DNA of 10,049 nt from Caryophanales bacterium UBA6768 (GTDB taxonomy: Bacteria > Bacillota > Bacilli > Bacillales_D > Amphibacillaceae). Position numbers and translations under genes: made by a program. Position 1 is the first letter of the stretch, and the number at the start of each line of letters is the position of its first letter. Under the pieces are notes generated by a model, which had not been told where the DNA came from, did no database searches, and worked only from the letters and a program-made list of their open reading frames with translations. Positions 1-7,154 of this stretch are shown here, in pieces. The DNA is taken from positions 1-10,049 of the forward strand of contig DKGO01000182.1 of NCBI GenBank assembly GCA_002453315.1, given 5' to 3'.

Positions 1-419
1 TCATAATTTAACTCAAATAAATGATTTGTAACTAGAACTTTCTCAACTGTCATTGGCCCCAATGCATCTGGTGTCACATTCCAATTTCCTAAACCGACAA
101 TTAGCCCTTTATCTTCTTTTGAAATGTTACTTTTTTTCATCAACTTTTTAAGTTCTTTCGTCAATATATCTACAGCATCTGCTTGTTTTTTTGTATCCTG
201 CTTTTTAACTCCATCAGCAAAAATTGTAATATAGGTACCACTTTTTTTATTTAATTTCTTTTCTCCTTCTTTTAAAATATCTATATTAGTTACTTTAATT
301 CCTTTTTTCGTATAATTTTTAGTTTTGACTCCTTCAATTGCCTTTTGTTCACTTTCCTCTTTGACATACATTTCTCTTACTTCAACTGCTAGATCTGTCC
401 GAACATTTTTTTGATTCAT
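1..419 (-). CDS. gpr: Germination protease GPR, N-terminal part (gene runs off the left edge)
   Basis: GPR is the spore protease that degrades small acid-soluble DNA-protecting proteins (SASPs) early in germination. The first 139 codons are present. The reading has RTDLAVE near the N-terminus, then GLIVGLGNWNVTPDALGP at about residues 105-122, both hallmarks of the GPR family. Asp118 in TPDALGP corresponds by position to Asp127 of the B. megaterium enzyme, one of two aspartates reported as essential; the second lies outside the window. The start is ATG at 419, with AAAGGAGT eight bases before it and an in-frame TAA just upstream, so no earlier start is possible. The known processing site before LAVE would leave a propeptide of only about 9 residues, against about 15-16 in Bacillus. 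The gene diverges from rpsT, as in B. subtilis. A forespore sigma-G promoter is expected from the family, but I could not place one with confidence. Confidence 0.95.
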   Translation of the reverse strand, partial: MNQKNVRTDLAVEVREMYVKEESEQKAIEGVKTKNYTKKGIKVTNIDILKEGEKKLNKKSGTYITIFADGVKKQDTKKQADAVDILTKELKKLMKKSNISKEDKGLIVGLGNWNVTPDALGPMTVEKVLVTNHLFELNY

Positions 420-546
420 TTCAAATTACTCCTTTAAATTGATTGTTTCTACTTATTTTGTTCGAATAAGTTAAAATGATGTATCATTTGCGTACAATCG
501 CCTTTTTTGTTATTATATTTCTGTCCATATTATGTAGAATAATGTA

Positions 547-575
547 TTGACAAATGATAAATGTGTTTCCTGAAT
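547..575 (+). promoter_or_regulatory. Possible rpsT promoter
   Basis: A perfect -35 hexamer TTGACA (547-552) is followed after 17 bases by CTGAAT (570-575), which matches the -10 consensus at only three of six positions. Transcription from here would start near 582 and give a leader of about 33 bases before the rpsT start. The weak -10 makes this tentative. TAGAAT at 535-540 is a better -10, but it has no -35 at proper distance. Confidence 0.3.
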
Positions 576-614
576 CACTTAGACGTAATGCTTGCTTTTT
601 AGGAGGTGAATCAA

Positions 615-881
615 TTGGCAAATTTAAAAACAGCAAAGAAACGCGTATTAATTAATGAAAAGAAACGTGAGCAAAACAAAACGATTAAATCAGATATGAG
701 AACCCATATTAAACGTGTAGAACATTTCATTGAAGCAAATGACCTAGAAAATGCAACAGCTTCATTTAAAAAATCATCTCAAATAATAGACAAAGCAATT
801 CAAAAAAAGGTAATCCACAAAAATACTGGCAATCGTTACAAAAAAAGATTGGCACATAAATTAAAACAAATTAGTGCATAA
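615..881 (+). CDS. rpsT: 30S ribosomal protein S20, starting at TTG
   Basis: S20 is a primary 16S rRNA-binding protein of the small ribosomal subunit. The 88-residue product has the same length as B. subtilis S20. It shows the lysine/arginine-rich helical make-up of the family: MANLKTAKKR at the start, then TIKSDMRT, IDKAIQKK, IHKNTGNRYKKRL and a final SA. I place the start at TTG 615. AGGAGGTGA at 601-609 is a near-perfect Shine-Dalgarno at correct distance, and MANLK matches the usual S20 N-terminus. A GTG at 606 is in frame but lies inside that ribosome binding site, so it cannot be the start. Escherichia coli rpsT also starts at UUG, which matters there for autogenous control; whether that applies here is unknown. 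The gene is monocistronic, ended by the hairpin that overlaps its stop codon. Confidence 0.96.
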   Translation: MANLKTAKKRVLINEKKREQNKTIKSDMRTHIKRVEHFIEANDLENATASFKKSSQIIDKAIQKKVIHKNTGNRYKKRLAHKLKQISA

Positions 882-914
882 AAAATGCGATCCTACTTCT
901 AGGATCGCATTTTT
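881..914. terminator. Bidirectional terminator between rpsT and holA
   Basis: The arms AAAATGCGATCCTA (882-895) and TAGGATCGCATTTT (900-913) pair perfectly over 14 bases around the loop CTTC. A further A-T pair joins 881 to 914. Read on plus, the stem ends in a T run and serves rpsT, whose stop codon it touches. Read on minus, it also ends in a T run and would serve holA, which stops at 928. Symmetric hairpins of this kind are typical between converging genes. Confidence 0.92.
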
Positions 915-927
915 ATCTTTCTATTAT

Positions 928-1956
928 CTATTTTTCATGATGAATCAATTGATATAAAAGTAATTCAAATGCTATGTGCATATTCATTTCGCCGCGTTTT
1001 ATTTTACTATCAGTTGCCGTAAGTTCTCGGATAATTAACTCTAATTCCTCACTGCTAAATTGATTACTTCGTTTAAGCGCTAACTGTACAACATATGGGT
1101 GTAAATTCACTGTTCTTCTTATTTGCTCTTCAGATAAATTTTTCCGTCTCAGTAACTTCACTTGATAAATAGTTCTAAATTGAAAAGCCAACAATGCGAT
1201 TAGTCCAATTGGATTACCGTCGATTTTAATTAAATCACTATAAATTGATAGTGCCTTGGGTAAATTTTTGTTTAAAACTACATCCACTAATTGTAAGGCA
1301 TTCGTCTCCATGGAAGGGGAAATTAATTGTAATATAATCTCTGATGTCACTTTTTCATTCTTATCAATATGTAGAGCAATTTTTTTTATTTCATTTTCTA
1401 AAATATACAGATTAGTTCCTAGCTCTGATTCTAATAATAATACAGCATCTTCTTCAATCATTAATTGATATTGTTTAGCAAAATGGTGAATCCATCGTTT
1501 CACTTCATATTCTTTAATTGGTTGACAATCAACTACTGTATGTTTATTGATTAATTTCGTTATTTTTTTTCTTGCATCAATTTTTTCATATGGTGCAATA
1601 AATACAATTGTCGATGCCATATCATTTAAATCATTTTGTAAATAATTTTCTAAAATGGTTAAGTCGTGCTGTATGGATACTTTTTCAGGTTTAGATTGTA
1701 AAAATATTGGATTACTTACAAAAATAAGTTTATGTTCACTAAAAAATGGTAATGTTTCTGCATCAAAGACTATTTCCTGGATTGGTGTATCACGTAGATC
1801 ATAATGAGTGATTTCATCAAACACTTTATCTCTTAACCTTTTTTCTATACTTTGTTTAAATCGATCAATTAAATAATATTCTTCTCCTAGCAATAAATAA
1901 ACGTTATCAATTTTATTTTGCTTTAATTTTTTTAACGCATAATTGACATCAATCAT
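928..1956 (-). CDS. holA: DNA polymerase III delta subunit (YqeN family)
   Basis: The delta subunit is part of the clamp-loader complex. It binds and opens the beta sliding clamp during loading at primed DNA. The 342-residue product is close in length to B. subtilis YqeN/HolA (about 347). Family signs include the N-terminal VYLLLGEEYYLID (residues 19-31), DAETLPFF, and APYEKIDARKKITK in the AAA-like N-terminal part. The C-terminal collar domain includes GNPIGLIALLAFQFR and LHPYVVQLALKR. Delta keeps the AAA+ fold but is not an ATPase. The start is ATG 1956 with AAGGGAG nine bases upstream. It sits between rpsT and yqzM as in B. subtilis, reads toward rpsT and ends near the shared terminator. 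TATAAT on the minus strand at 1985-1990 is the likely -10. Confidence 0.95.
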   Translation of the reverse strand: MIDVNYALKKLKQNKIDNVYLLLGEEYYLIDRFKQSIEKRLRDKVFDEITHYDLRDTPIQEIVFDAETLPFFSEHKLIFVSNPIFLQSKPEKVSIQHDLTILENYLQNDLNDMASTIVFIAPYEKIDARKKITKLINKHTVVDCQPIKEYEVKRWIHHFAKQYQLMIEEDAVLLLESELGTNLYILENEIKKIALHIDKNEKVTSEIILQLISPSMETNALQLVDVVLNKNLPKALSIYSDLIKIDGNPIGLIALLAFQFRTIYQVKLLRRKNLSEEQIRRTVNLHPYVVQLALKRSNQFSSEELELIIRELTATDSKIKRGEMNMHIAFELLLYQLIHHEK

Positions 1957-1984
1957 GACAATGAACTCCCTTATTTAAATTCCC

Positions 1985-2013
1985 ATTATATTAATCATAG
2001 CAAATATAGAAAA
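1985..2013 (-). promoter_or_regulatory. Possible holA promoter
   Basis: On the minus strand a perfect TATAAT (1985-1990) lies 28 bases upstream of the holA ATG. At 17 bases spacing the -35 position reads TTTTCT (2008-2013), a poor match. The -10 and its position relative to holA support the call; the -35 does not. Confidence 0.33.
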
Positions 2014-2074
2014 TATTTGATATAATTTGGATGAATTAGAACACTAATAAATAAATGAAAGAAGTATGTAAATA

Positions 2075-2104
2075 TTAGCATTACTATTGACTTTAGCCTA
2101 TAAT
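2075..2104 (+). promoter_or_regulatory. Probable promoter of yqzM
   Basis: A perfect -10 TATAAT (2099-2104) is preceded, after 18 bases, by TTAGCA (2075-2080), which matches the -35 consensus at four of six positions. Transcription would start near 2111, giving a leader of about 20 bases with the Shine-Dalgarno in it. A TTGACT at 2087-2092 looks attractive but lies only six bases from TATAAT and cannot be the -35. Confidence 0.45.
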
Positions 2105-2130
2105 AGTGATAGTTACGGGAGGGATTTTAA

Positions 2131-2262
2131 ATGAATGAATTTGAAAAGGATCCAAATGATAAAGGAAATGATATCGTACATGCCGTAAAAGGTTTTACAT
2201 TTTCCTTTTTGTTTTTTGCTTTTATCTTTGCACTCGGAGTAGTAATTAGTACTATTAATTAA
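2131..2262 (+). CDS. yqzM: YqzM family small membrane protein
   Basis: This is a 43-residue protein, easily missed because of its size. It starts MNEFEKDPNDKGNDIVHAV and continues with a hydrophobic stretch, about residues 22-41 (TFSFLFFAFIFALGVVI), that should span the membrane once. The MNEFEK start, the length and the position beside holA and comEC match B. subtilis YqzM (44 residues), whose function is unknown. The start ATG 2131 has a strong ribosome binding site, GGGAGGG (2117-2123), seven bases upstream. The acidic, polar N-terminal part followed by one membrane helix is the whole protein. It is flanked by its own promoter-like sequence and a terminator, so it appears monocistronic. 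Confidence 0.9.
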   Translation: MNEFEKDPNDKGNDIVHAVKGFTFSFLFFAFIFALGVVISTIN

Positions 2263-2285
2263 AATAATATTATTGTCACAAACAT

Positions 2286-2328
2286 ATAAAGTACTGCTGT
2301 CAATTTCGCAGTGCTTTATTTACTTTTT
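2286..2328 (+). terminator. Terminator of yqzM
   Basis: ATAAAGTACTGC (2286-2297) pairs with GCAGTGCTTTAT (2308-2319) over 12 positions, one of them a G-U wobble, around a ten-base loop. A T-rich stretch with five consecutive T (2324-2328) follows. It lies 24 bases after yqzM. It also rules out 2311 as a start for the next gene, since that GTG is inside the right arm. Confidence 0.8.
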
Positions 2329-2333
2329 ATAAC
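2305..2333 (+). promoter_or_regulatory. Possible promoter of the eutH-like gene
   Basis: TATAAC (2328-2333) is a five-of-six -10. At 17 bases spacing the -35 position reads TTCGCA (2305-2310), four of six. Transcription would begin near 2340, about 25 bases before the preferred start codon. The -35 overlaps the right arm of the yqzM terminator. No cobalamin riboswitch or two-component antiterminator target, known in some eut operons, is visible. Confidence 0.35.
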
Positions 2334-2364
2334 TTATGAGTTAATCGGGTCGATGGTGAAAATG

Positions 2365-3444
2365 ATGGGAATAAACGATATTGTTATATATATAGTGACT
2401 GGTTTTTTAGTTTTAGGGGCAATTGACAGGGTGCTTGGAAATAAACTAGGATACGGAGAACATTTTACCGATGGGTTTAAAGCAATGGCTCCTTTAACAC
2501 TGTCGATGGTTGGTATTATTTCATTGGCCCCAGTAATAGCCTCAGTGTTAACACCGATCATCTCTCCTGTATATCATTTTATTGGGGCTGATCCCGCCGC
2601 CTTTGCCAACACTATTTTGGCTATCGATATGGGAGGATATTCACTGGCACAGGAGATGGCAGATTCACCGGAGGCTGCTTTATTTTCTTGGGTTTTCTTA
2701 GGAACCTTAATGGGGCCAACATTAGTGTTTACCATTCCTGTTGCACTTGGAATTATTCAGAAAGAAGATCGTAGATATTTAGCTAAAGGTGTTTTGTTAG
2801 GTTTAGTGACAATTCCAATTGGAGCGGTTGTCGGTGGACTTATTGCTAAATTTAATATTGATATGATTCTTATCAATTTACTACCAACATTTCTTCTATC
2901 CCTAATAATTGTTATGGGACTGTGGATAATTCCTGAAAAAATGATTATAGGATTTGCTTATTTTGGTAGATTTATTGAAATTATAGCAATTGTTGGACTA
3001 ACTGCCATTATTATTGAAACATTGACCGGTTTAGTTATCATCCCTAATATGACCCCTATTGATGAAGGGATACTTATTGTAGGATCTATTGTTATTATAC
3101 TTGCGGGTGCATTTCCTATGGTGTTTTTCATTTCAAAAGTATTCACGAAACCTTTACGTTATATTGGTGACAAACTTGGAATTAATGATACATCTACAGC
3201 GGGATTAATAGCGTCAACGGCACACCTTATTCCGATGCTGTCCATCATTAAAAATATGGATAACAAAGGGAAGGTCGTTAATGTTGCTTTTGCTGTTAGT
3301 GGAGCGTCAGTTCTTGGGGCCCATTTAGGTTTTGTTGCCGGTATTCATAAAGAATTAGTTTTTGCACTCATCACAGCGAAACTAACAAGCGGTATAAGTG
3401 CTATTGTATTGGCGATTATCACGGAAAGAAAGTCAACAATATGA
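2365..3444 (+). CDS. eutH: EutH-type ethanolamine permease, outside any eut operon
   Basis: EutH proteins are inner-membrane carriers for ethanolamine. The product is 359 residues and very hydrophobic, with about ten likely membrane segments separated by short loops. Family landmarks are LGAIDRVLGNKLG (17-29), LTLSMVGIISLAP (44-56), the DMGGY motif (88-92), GPTLVFTIPVALGI (117-130), IPEKMI (189-194), and the late HLIPML and GAHLGF stretches. The start is uncertain. ATG 2365 gives MGINDIVIY, like other EutH N-termini, and has GGTGA five bases upstream. ATG 2362 or 2353 are alternatives. A GTG at 2311 lies in the upstream terminator and is rejected. No ammonia-lyase (eutBC), shell or regulatory eut genes are nearby; the neighbours are housekeeping and competence genes. 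Other genes for ethanolamine breakdown may be elsewhere, or the carrier may take a related amine. Family membership is clear, the substrate is inferred. Confidence 0.9.
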   Translation: MGINDIVIYIVTGFLVLGAIDRVLGNKLGYGEHFTDGFKAMAPLTLSMVGIISLAPVIASVLTPIISPVYHFIGADPAAFANTILAIDMGGYSLAQEMADSPEAALFSWVFLGTLMGPTLVFTIPVALGIIQKEDRRYLAKGVLLGLVTIPIGAVVGGLIAKFNIDMILINLLPTFLLSLIIVMGLWIIPEKMIIGFAYFGRFIEIIAIVGLTAIIIETLTGLVIIPNMTPIDEGILIVGSIVIILAGAFPMVFFISKVFTKPLRYIGDKLGINDTSTAGLIASTAHLIPMLSIIKNMDNKGKVVNVAFAVSGASVLGAHLGFVAGIHKELVFALITAKLTSGISAIVLAIITERKSTI

Positions 3445-3446
3445 CT

Positions 3447-3500
3447 AGAGGTAAAGGCCTTCCATGTTTTGGTGGGCTGCCGAACTAGGGAGTTACCTTT
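3447..3500. terminator. Possible weak terminator between eutH and comEC
   Basis: AGGTAA (3449-3454) pairs with TTACCT (3493-3498), extended by a G-U and an A-U pair. Inside lies a smaller hairpin of CCTTCCA (3458-3464) with TGGTGGG (3470-3476), one mismatch and one wobble. The two genes converge here, which favours a terminator. Neither strand shows a good T run, so the call is weak. Confidence 0.3.
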
Positions 3501-3515
3501 CATTGATTTGAAATA

Positions 3516-5813
3516 TCACTGTAAATAATGAATAAAACTCCCATTGTTTTTACGAAAATGATATCGAACTGCCCCATGTATATCTGTCCGGTAAATTGAT
3601 ATATTTTCTCCCTCTAACGTTTCGATTACATCGCTATTTGGATGGTTATAGTGGTTATTTTTTCCTACTGAAATTAATGAATATGTTGGATTAATTGACC
3701 TTACAAAAGAGAGATCTGTTGACGTATTACTTCCATGATGGCCAACTTTTAATACATCGACCTGAAACGAATCCCAATTTAATAATAATTCATTTTCCGC
3801 CCTATTACCGGCATCACCAGTAAATAACCAAGTCAATCCCCCAATAGAAGTATATAATATAAGTGAATTTTCATTTACATCGTGAAAATCTACTTGTGGG
3901 GACAGAGTGTAAAACGACTGTCCATTTTTTTTAATGACCTCACCCATCTGAATTCTTTCAATATTCGCTCCTTGTTGTGTCCATTTTTCCGCAAGAACAC
4001 TGTCTAAATCATAGAAATTACTTAATACAATATTTTTCACGATAAATTCTTTTATAATAAAACTTACACTTCCATAATGGTCAACATGTTCGTGACTAAC
4101 AAAAATACTGTCTATTTTTTGTATTCCCCTACTTAACAAATATGGCTTTATTACTTGTTCATATGCCTTTTGTGAAATATTCTGCTGGTCGAACTGAACG
4201 GATGCTCCAGCGTCAATCATTAATACTCCTTTACGATATGGAAGCTCGATAACGAAGGCATCACCTTGGCCAATATCTAACATTGTAACTACACCTTCAT
4301 TTGATAAATATGGCCGTGCCTTTAATCCTATTAAAAAAATACAAATAAGTATTGCCATTTGCATCACTCTTTTTTTATGCATTCTTTCAAAGGCAATCAT
4401 CATCAATAAAAGTAACCCATAATAAATCAACGCCAAATATATAGAAAAATGTCCGACCACAAATGGATATTGTAGGTGTTGATCAATAAATGAAATTAAC
4501 ATTAACATTATTTGATGAGTGAGCATAAATAATTTTTCAATAAAATGAATAATAAAAGTTGGAAGGAAGAAAATACAAATTTGTAAGCAAAACATTAAAG
4601 GAATTACAATGAGGGAAAAGTAAGGGACAATCATCACATTTAAGATTATTGAAAATGGTTGAAATATATGAAAATAATTAATTTGCAGGGGGATAATAAT
4701 CATTTGTGAGATAAAACTAATTTGTAGCAATTGCAATAATTTTAAATTTGTTTGTGTAATCCATCCTCTCGATAAAATAATACCGAAAGTGACAAGAAAT
4801 GATAATTGGAAACCGATATGATAAATAATAAGTGGATCAAAAATAATAAATAAAATATAAATTATACTAATAATATCCGTATAATTAAACTTCCACTTTG
4901 TCTTGTGAATGATGATTGCACATATCACCATTAGGCTTGCCCGCCATACTGATGGGGCACCGCCCGCTAGAATTGCATAGACTGGTAAGAAAAATATTAT
5001 TAACCATTGGGCTTTTTCTTTTGTAACTAAAGAAAATCGAATGATTAAATAATATACTATCGCGACGATGATACCAACATGTAATCCTGAAATAGCTAAA
5101 ATATGTGAGAGACCCCATCTTTGAAATAATTGTATCGTCTCGTCATCTATATAACTGGAATCTCCCAAAACAAGTGCTTTCACCCATTGGCTTGTATCTG
5201 GTTGTAGTTTTATCGATATTACTTGCATTAATTGTTGTCTAATTTGATCCAGCGGTTGTAATAATGAAAATCCGTTACAACTAATTTGAGAAGGCGAGGA
5301 AATAATTAATTGGTGGGTAATCCCTTTTTTTAATAAAAATTGTTGGTAATCAAATTGACTAGGGTTTGTCGGTTTATCTGGTAGTTGAAGTTTGCCTGAG
5401 ATATGACACAAGGATCCATTGTTCATTTTTATCATTTGCTCTTTAATAACATCTTGGTCCCTTAAAAACTGCACCACTTGGAATTTTTGTTTATAATCAC
5501 TTGGTTGAAAGGTAAACTGTATCATTTTTTCTGATTGATTAATTGGGCTTGTTACTTTTCCATAAAATTCAGTTTGATTCATATCAACTTCTAATGCCGT
5601 TAAAGTTAATTGTGCAGTAGTTGGAACATACCAGATTGTAAAAAGTGAGATAATGACAGTCATTATGATAACGATCATTGGTACTTGTTGATACATTCGT
5701 AAGTATATCATCCATAGAAAAAATAAAATAAATAAAAAGAATGATTGGTGCCATTGAGCAACAATACATAGTGTCATGCCAAGCGCAATGATATGAAAAT
5801 AACCTTTTAACAT
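3516..5813 (-). CDS. comEC: ComEC, DNA-uptake channel of the competence system
   Basis: ComEC is the multi-span membrane protein through which single-stranded DNA enters a competent cell. The product is about 765 residues, near the 776 of B. subtilis. Counting from the earlier GTG at 5825, the order is N-terminal hydrophobic segments (1-65), an extracellular OB-like domain (about 75-185), and the competence domain with many helices (about 210-505, including HILAISGLHVG at 241-251). Last comes a C-terminal metallo-beta-lactamase-like domain (about 510-769) with DIGQGDA (517-523), SHEHVDHYGS (577-586), FTGDA (668-672) and VGHHGS (694-699). The full HxHxDH set suggests this domain is not degenerate. 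Cys140 and Cys183 lie where B. subtilis ComEC has the disulfide pair of its extracellular loop. The start is unclear: ATG 5813 has only GGA as a Shine-Dalgarno, and GTG 5825 has none. An in-frame TAG lies just before 5825. It is the last gene of the comE operon. Confidence 0.94.
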   Translation of the reverse strand: MLKGYFHIIALGMTLCIVAQWHQSFFLFILFFLWMIYLRMYQQVPMIVIIMTVIISLFTIWYVPTTAQLTLTALEVDMNQTEFYGKVTSPINQSEKMIQFTFQPSDYKQKFQVVQFLRDQDVIKEQMIKMNNGSLCHISGKLQLPDKPTNPSQFDYQQFLLKKGITHQLIISSPSQISCNGFSLLQPLDQIRQQLMQVISIKLQPDTSQWVKALVLGDSSYIDDETIQLFQRWGLSHILAISGLHVGIIVAIVYYLIIRFSLVTKEKAQWLIIFFLPVYAILAGGAPSVWRASLMVICAIIIHKTKWKFNYTDIISIIYILFIIFDPLIIYHIGFQLSFLVTFGIILSRGWITQTNLKLLQLLQISFISQMIIIPLQINYFHIFQPFSIILNVMIVPYFSLIVIPLMFCLQICIFFLPTFIIHFIEKLFMLTHQIMLMLISFIDQHLQYPFVVGHFSIYLALIYYGLLLLMMIAFERMHKKRVMQMAILICIFLIGLKARPYLSNEGVVTMLDIGQGDAFVIELPYRKGVLMIDAGASVQFDQQNISQKAYEQVIKPYLLSRGIQKIDSIFVSHEHVDHYGSVSFIIKEFIVKNIVLSNFYDLDSVLAEKWTQQGANIERIQMGEVIKKNGQSFYTLSPQVDFHDVNENSLILYTSIGGLTWLFTGDAGNRAENELLLNWDSFQVDVLKVGHHGSNTSTDLSFVRSINPTYSLISVGKNNHYNHPNSDVIETLEGENISIYRTDIHGAVRYHFRKNNGSFIHYLQ

Positions 5814-5879
5814 AAGATGTTCCACTCTCTAATAAGAAAGCTTTAAAATCACATCCTCTCTTTGACGTCAAGTAATCGC

Positions 5880-6335
5880 TTAGTGTTTATTTACTTCTAT
5901 ATTAACATCTGTTAAAGATATTTGGTGAATGGTAACATTGGCCTCCTCAAATAATTTTATAGCTAATTCATGATTGCGATAATCATGCTCATAATATAAT
6001 TCGATTATTCCCGCTTGGATGATTTGTTTTGCACATTGTAAACAAGGGAAATGAGTCACATACATTGTCGTTCCCTCCGTTGCAACACCGAATCTGGCAC
6101 ACTGTAATAATGCATTTGCTTCTGCATGAACTGTTCTCACACAGTGGCCATCGACCATATAACAACCTTCATCAATGCAATGGTCACCATCAGATATACT
6201 ACCGTTATAACCACTGGCAATAATGCGTCTGTTTTTCACAATGAGTGCCCCAACCATTAATCTCGAACAAGTACTGCGTAAAGAGATTAAATTTACTTGT
6301 GCAATAAAATACTGTTCCCATGAAATTCTATTCAT
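5880..6335 (-). CDS. comEB: ComEB, dCMP deaminase family protein
   Basis: ComEB belongs to the zinc-dependent cytidine/deoxycytidylate deaminases. The family converts dCMP to dUMP, and in B. subtilis ComEB has been linked to placing ComGA at the pole rather than being strictly needed for uptake. The product is 151 residues. It has MNRISWEQYF at the N-terminus, the catalytic HAEAN (His70, Glu72) and the zinc ligands PCLQC (Cys98, Cys101); CIDEGC (53-58) is typical of dCMP deaminases. The start is ATG 6335 because AGGAGGAT lies right before it. An in-frame ATG at 6350 precedes that site and is rejected. The protein ends at NKH, roughly 38 residues earlier than B. subtilis ComEB (189). The DNA after the stop shows no remnant of the missing tail. 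The gap to comEA is 33 bases. Confidence 0.93.
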   Translation of the reverse strand: MNRISWEQYFIAQVNLISLRSTCSRLMVGALIVKNRRIIASGYNGSISDGDHCIDEGCYMVDGHCVRTVHAEANALLQCARFGVATEGTTMYVTHFPCLQCAKQIIQAGIIELYYEHDYRNHELAIKLFEEANVTIHQISLTDVNIEVNKH

Positions 6336-6368
6336 CGTTATCCTCCTCATACCTTACTTATAATTGAT

Positions 6369-6971
6369 TTATTTAATGGTAATATTTTCTTTAAAACTTG
6401 CAAAGGTTTTTTCACCAATTCCAGTAATATTTAACATATCTTCTAATTGCCGAAATGGTCCATGTTCTTCCCTGTAATCTATTATTGCTTCAGCTTTTTT
6501 AGGGCCAATACCATTTAATGTTGTTAATTGTTCGAGTGTTGCTCTGTTTACATTGATTTTATCTGAATCTGTAGCGGAATTAAATGAAGCGAAATCCTGA
6601 TTCGTTTCATCCCCTACCATTGGTACAAAAATGACCATTTCATCGGTCACTTTTTGCGCTAAATTAATTTTTGATTCATCCGCTTCATCAGTAAAGCCTC
6701 CTGCCTTTTTAATTACATCAATGACCCTTACCGATTCATCTACTTCGTAAACTCCTGGTCGATTAACCTCACCTTTTATATCAATTTTAATTATTGCAAT
6801 GCTTAAATCATCAATATTTTCTTGTTCACCGTTTAAAGTAGGGTGCATTGCCATTTCCTTAGGGTCTTCATTCACTTCAGTTATTTGATTTTTTACAATG
6901 TATAAAGCAACAATACTACTAATCACCATGAAAATGATTAAAAATAAATGACGTTTGACAAATAAAAGCAA
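6369..6971 (-). CDS. comEA: ComEA, membrane-anchored DNA receptor, starting at TTG
   Basis: ComEA binds double-stranded DNA at the outer face of the membrane and hands it to ComEC. The 200-residue product has a short basic N-terminus and one membrane anchor (about residues 8-27). A linker leads to an SLBB-type domain (about 60-117, with IDIKGEVNRPGVYEV and KAGGF), and a C-terminal helix-hairpin-helix pair carries NGIGPKKAEAI and TGIGEKT. The start is TTG 6971, since AGAAGGTGA lies eight bases before it. An in-frame GTG at 6983 would be part of that same Shine-Dalgarno and has none of its own. The length matches B. subtilis ComEA (205) well. It is the first gene of the comEA-comEB-comEC operon and has a sigma-A-like promoter about 180 bases upstream. 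Confidence 0.93.
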   Translation of the reverse strand: MLLFVKRHLFLIIFMVISSIVALYIVKNQITEVNEDPKEMAMHPTLNGEQENIDDLSIAIIKIDIKGEVNRPGVYEVDESVRVIDVIKKAGGFTDEADESKINLAQKVTDEMVIFVPMVGDETNQDFASFNSATDSDKINVNRATLEQLTTLNGIGPKKAEAIIDYREEHGPFRQLEDMLNITGIGEKTFASFKENITIK

Positions 6972-7081
6972 TCTTATTTTCACCTTCTTAATTGGCTCTA
7001 CTAATATTTAACGTTGAAAGGGATGATTATTTAAAATACGTAACTTCTGTGATAATCTGCTTTAAAATTCCAGATGTTACA

Positions 7082-7136
7082 CTAGTACTTGATGTTGTGA
7101 AAATAAGTATTTTTTATCAACAATAAAATTTACTAG
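7082..7136 (-). promoter_or_regulatory. Nested inverted repeat in the comEA leader
   Basis: In plus coordinates, CTAGTA (7082-7087) mirrors TACTAG (7131-7136), GTTG (7094-7097) mirrors CAAC (7118-7121), and AAAATA (7100-7105) mirrors TATTTT (7108-7113). The three pairs are roughly nested around one centre. The element lies between the proposed comEA promoter and the gene. It could be an RNA structure or a protein-binding dyad; no function can be assigned from sequence. Confidence 0.35.
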
Positions 7137-7154
7137 AACATCTAATTAAATCAT

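Noticed and set aside
528..534. CATAATA on the minus strand as a sigma-G -10 for gpr
   Set aside because: It matches the -10, but the position for the -35 is poor and it lies over 100 bases from the start codon.
2087..2104. TTGACT followed by TATAAT as a promoter for yqzM
   Set aside because: Only six bases separate the two hexamers, far too few for a sigma-A promoter. TATAAT is kept with a different -35.
2311..2364. Earlier start of the eutH-like gene at GTG 2311
   Set aside because: The GTG lies in the right arm of the yqzM terminator and the added residues do not fit the family N-terminus.
5584..5871. Open minus-strand frame overlapping the comEC 5' end
   Set aside because: It runs in another frame over comEC codons, resembles no family, and the comEC frame has clear motifs throughout.
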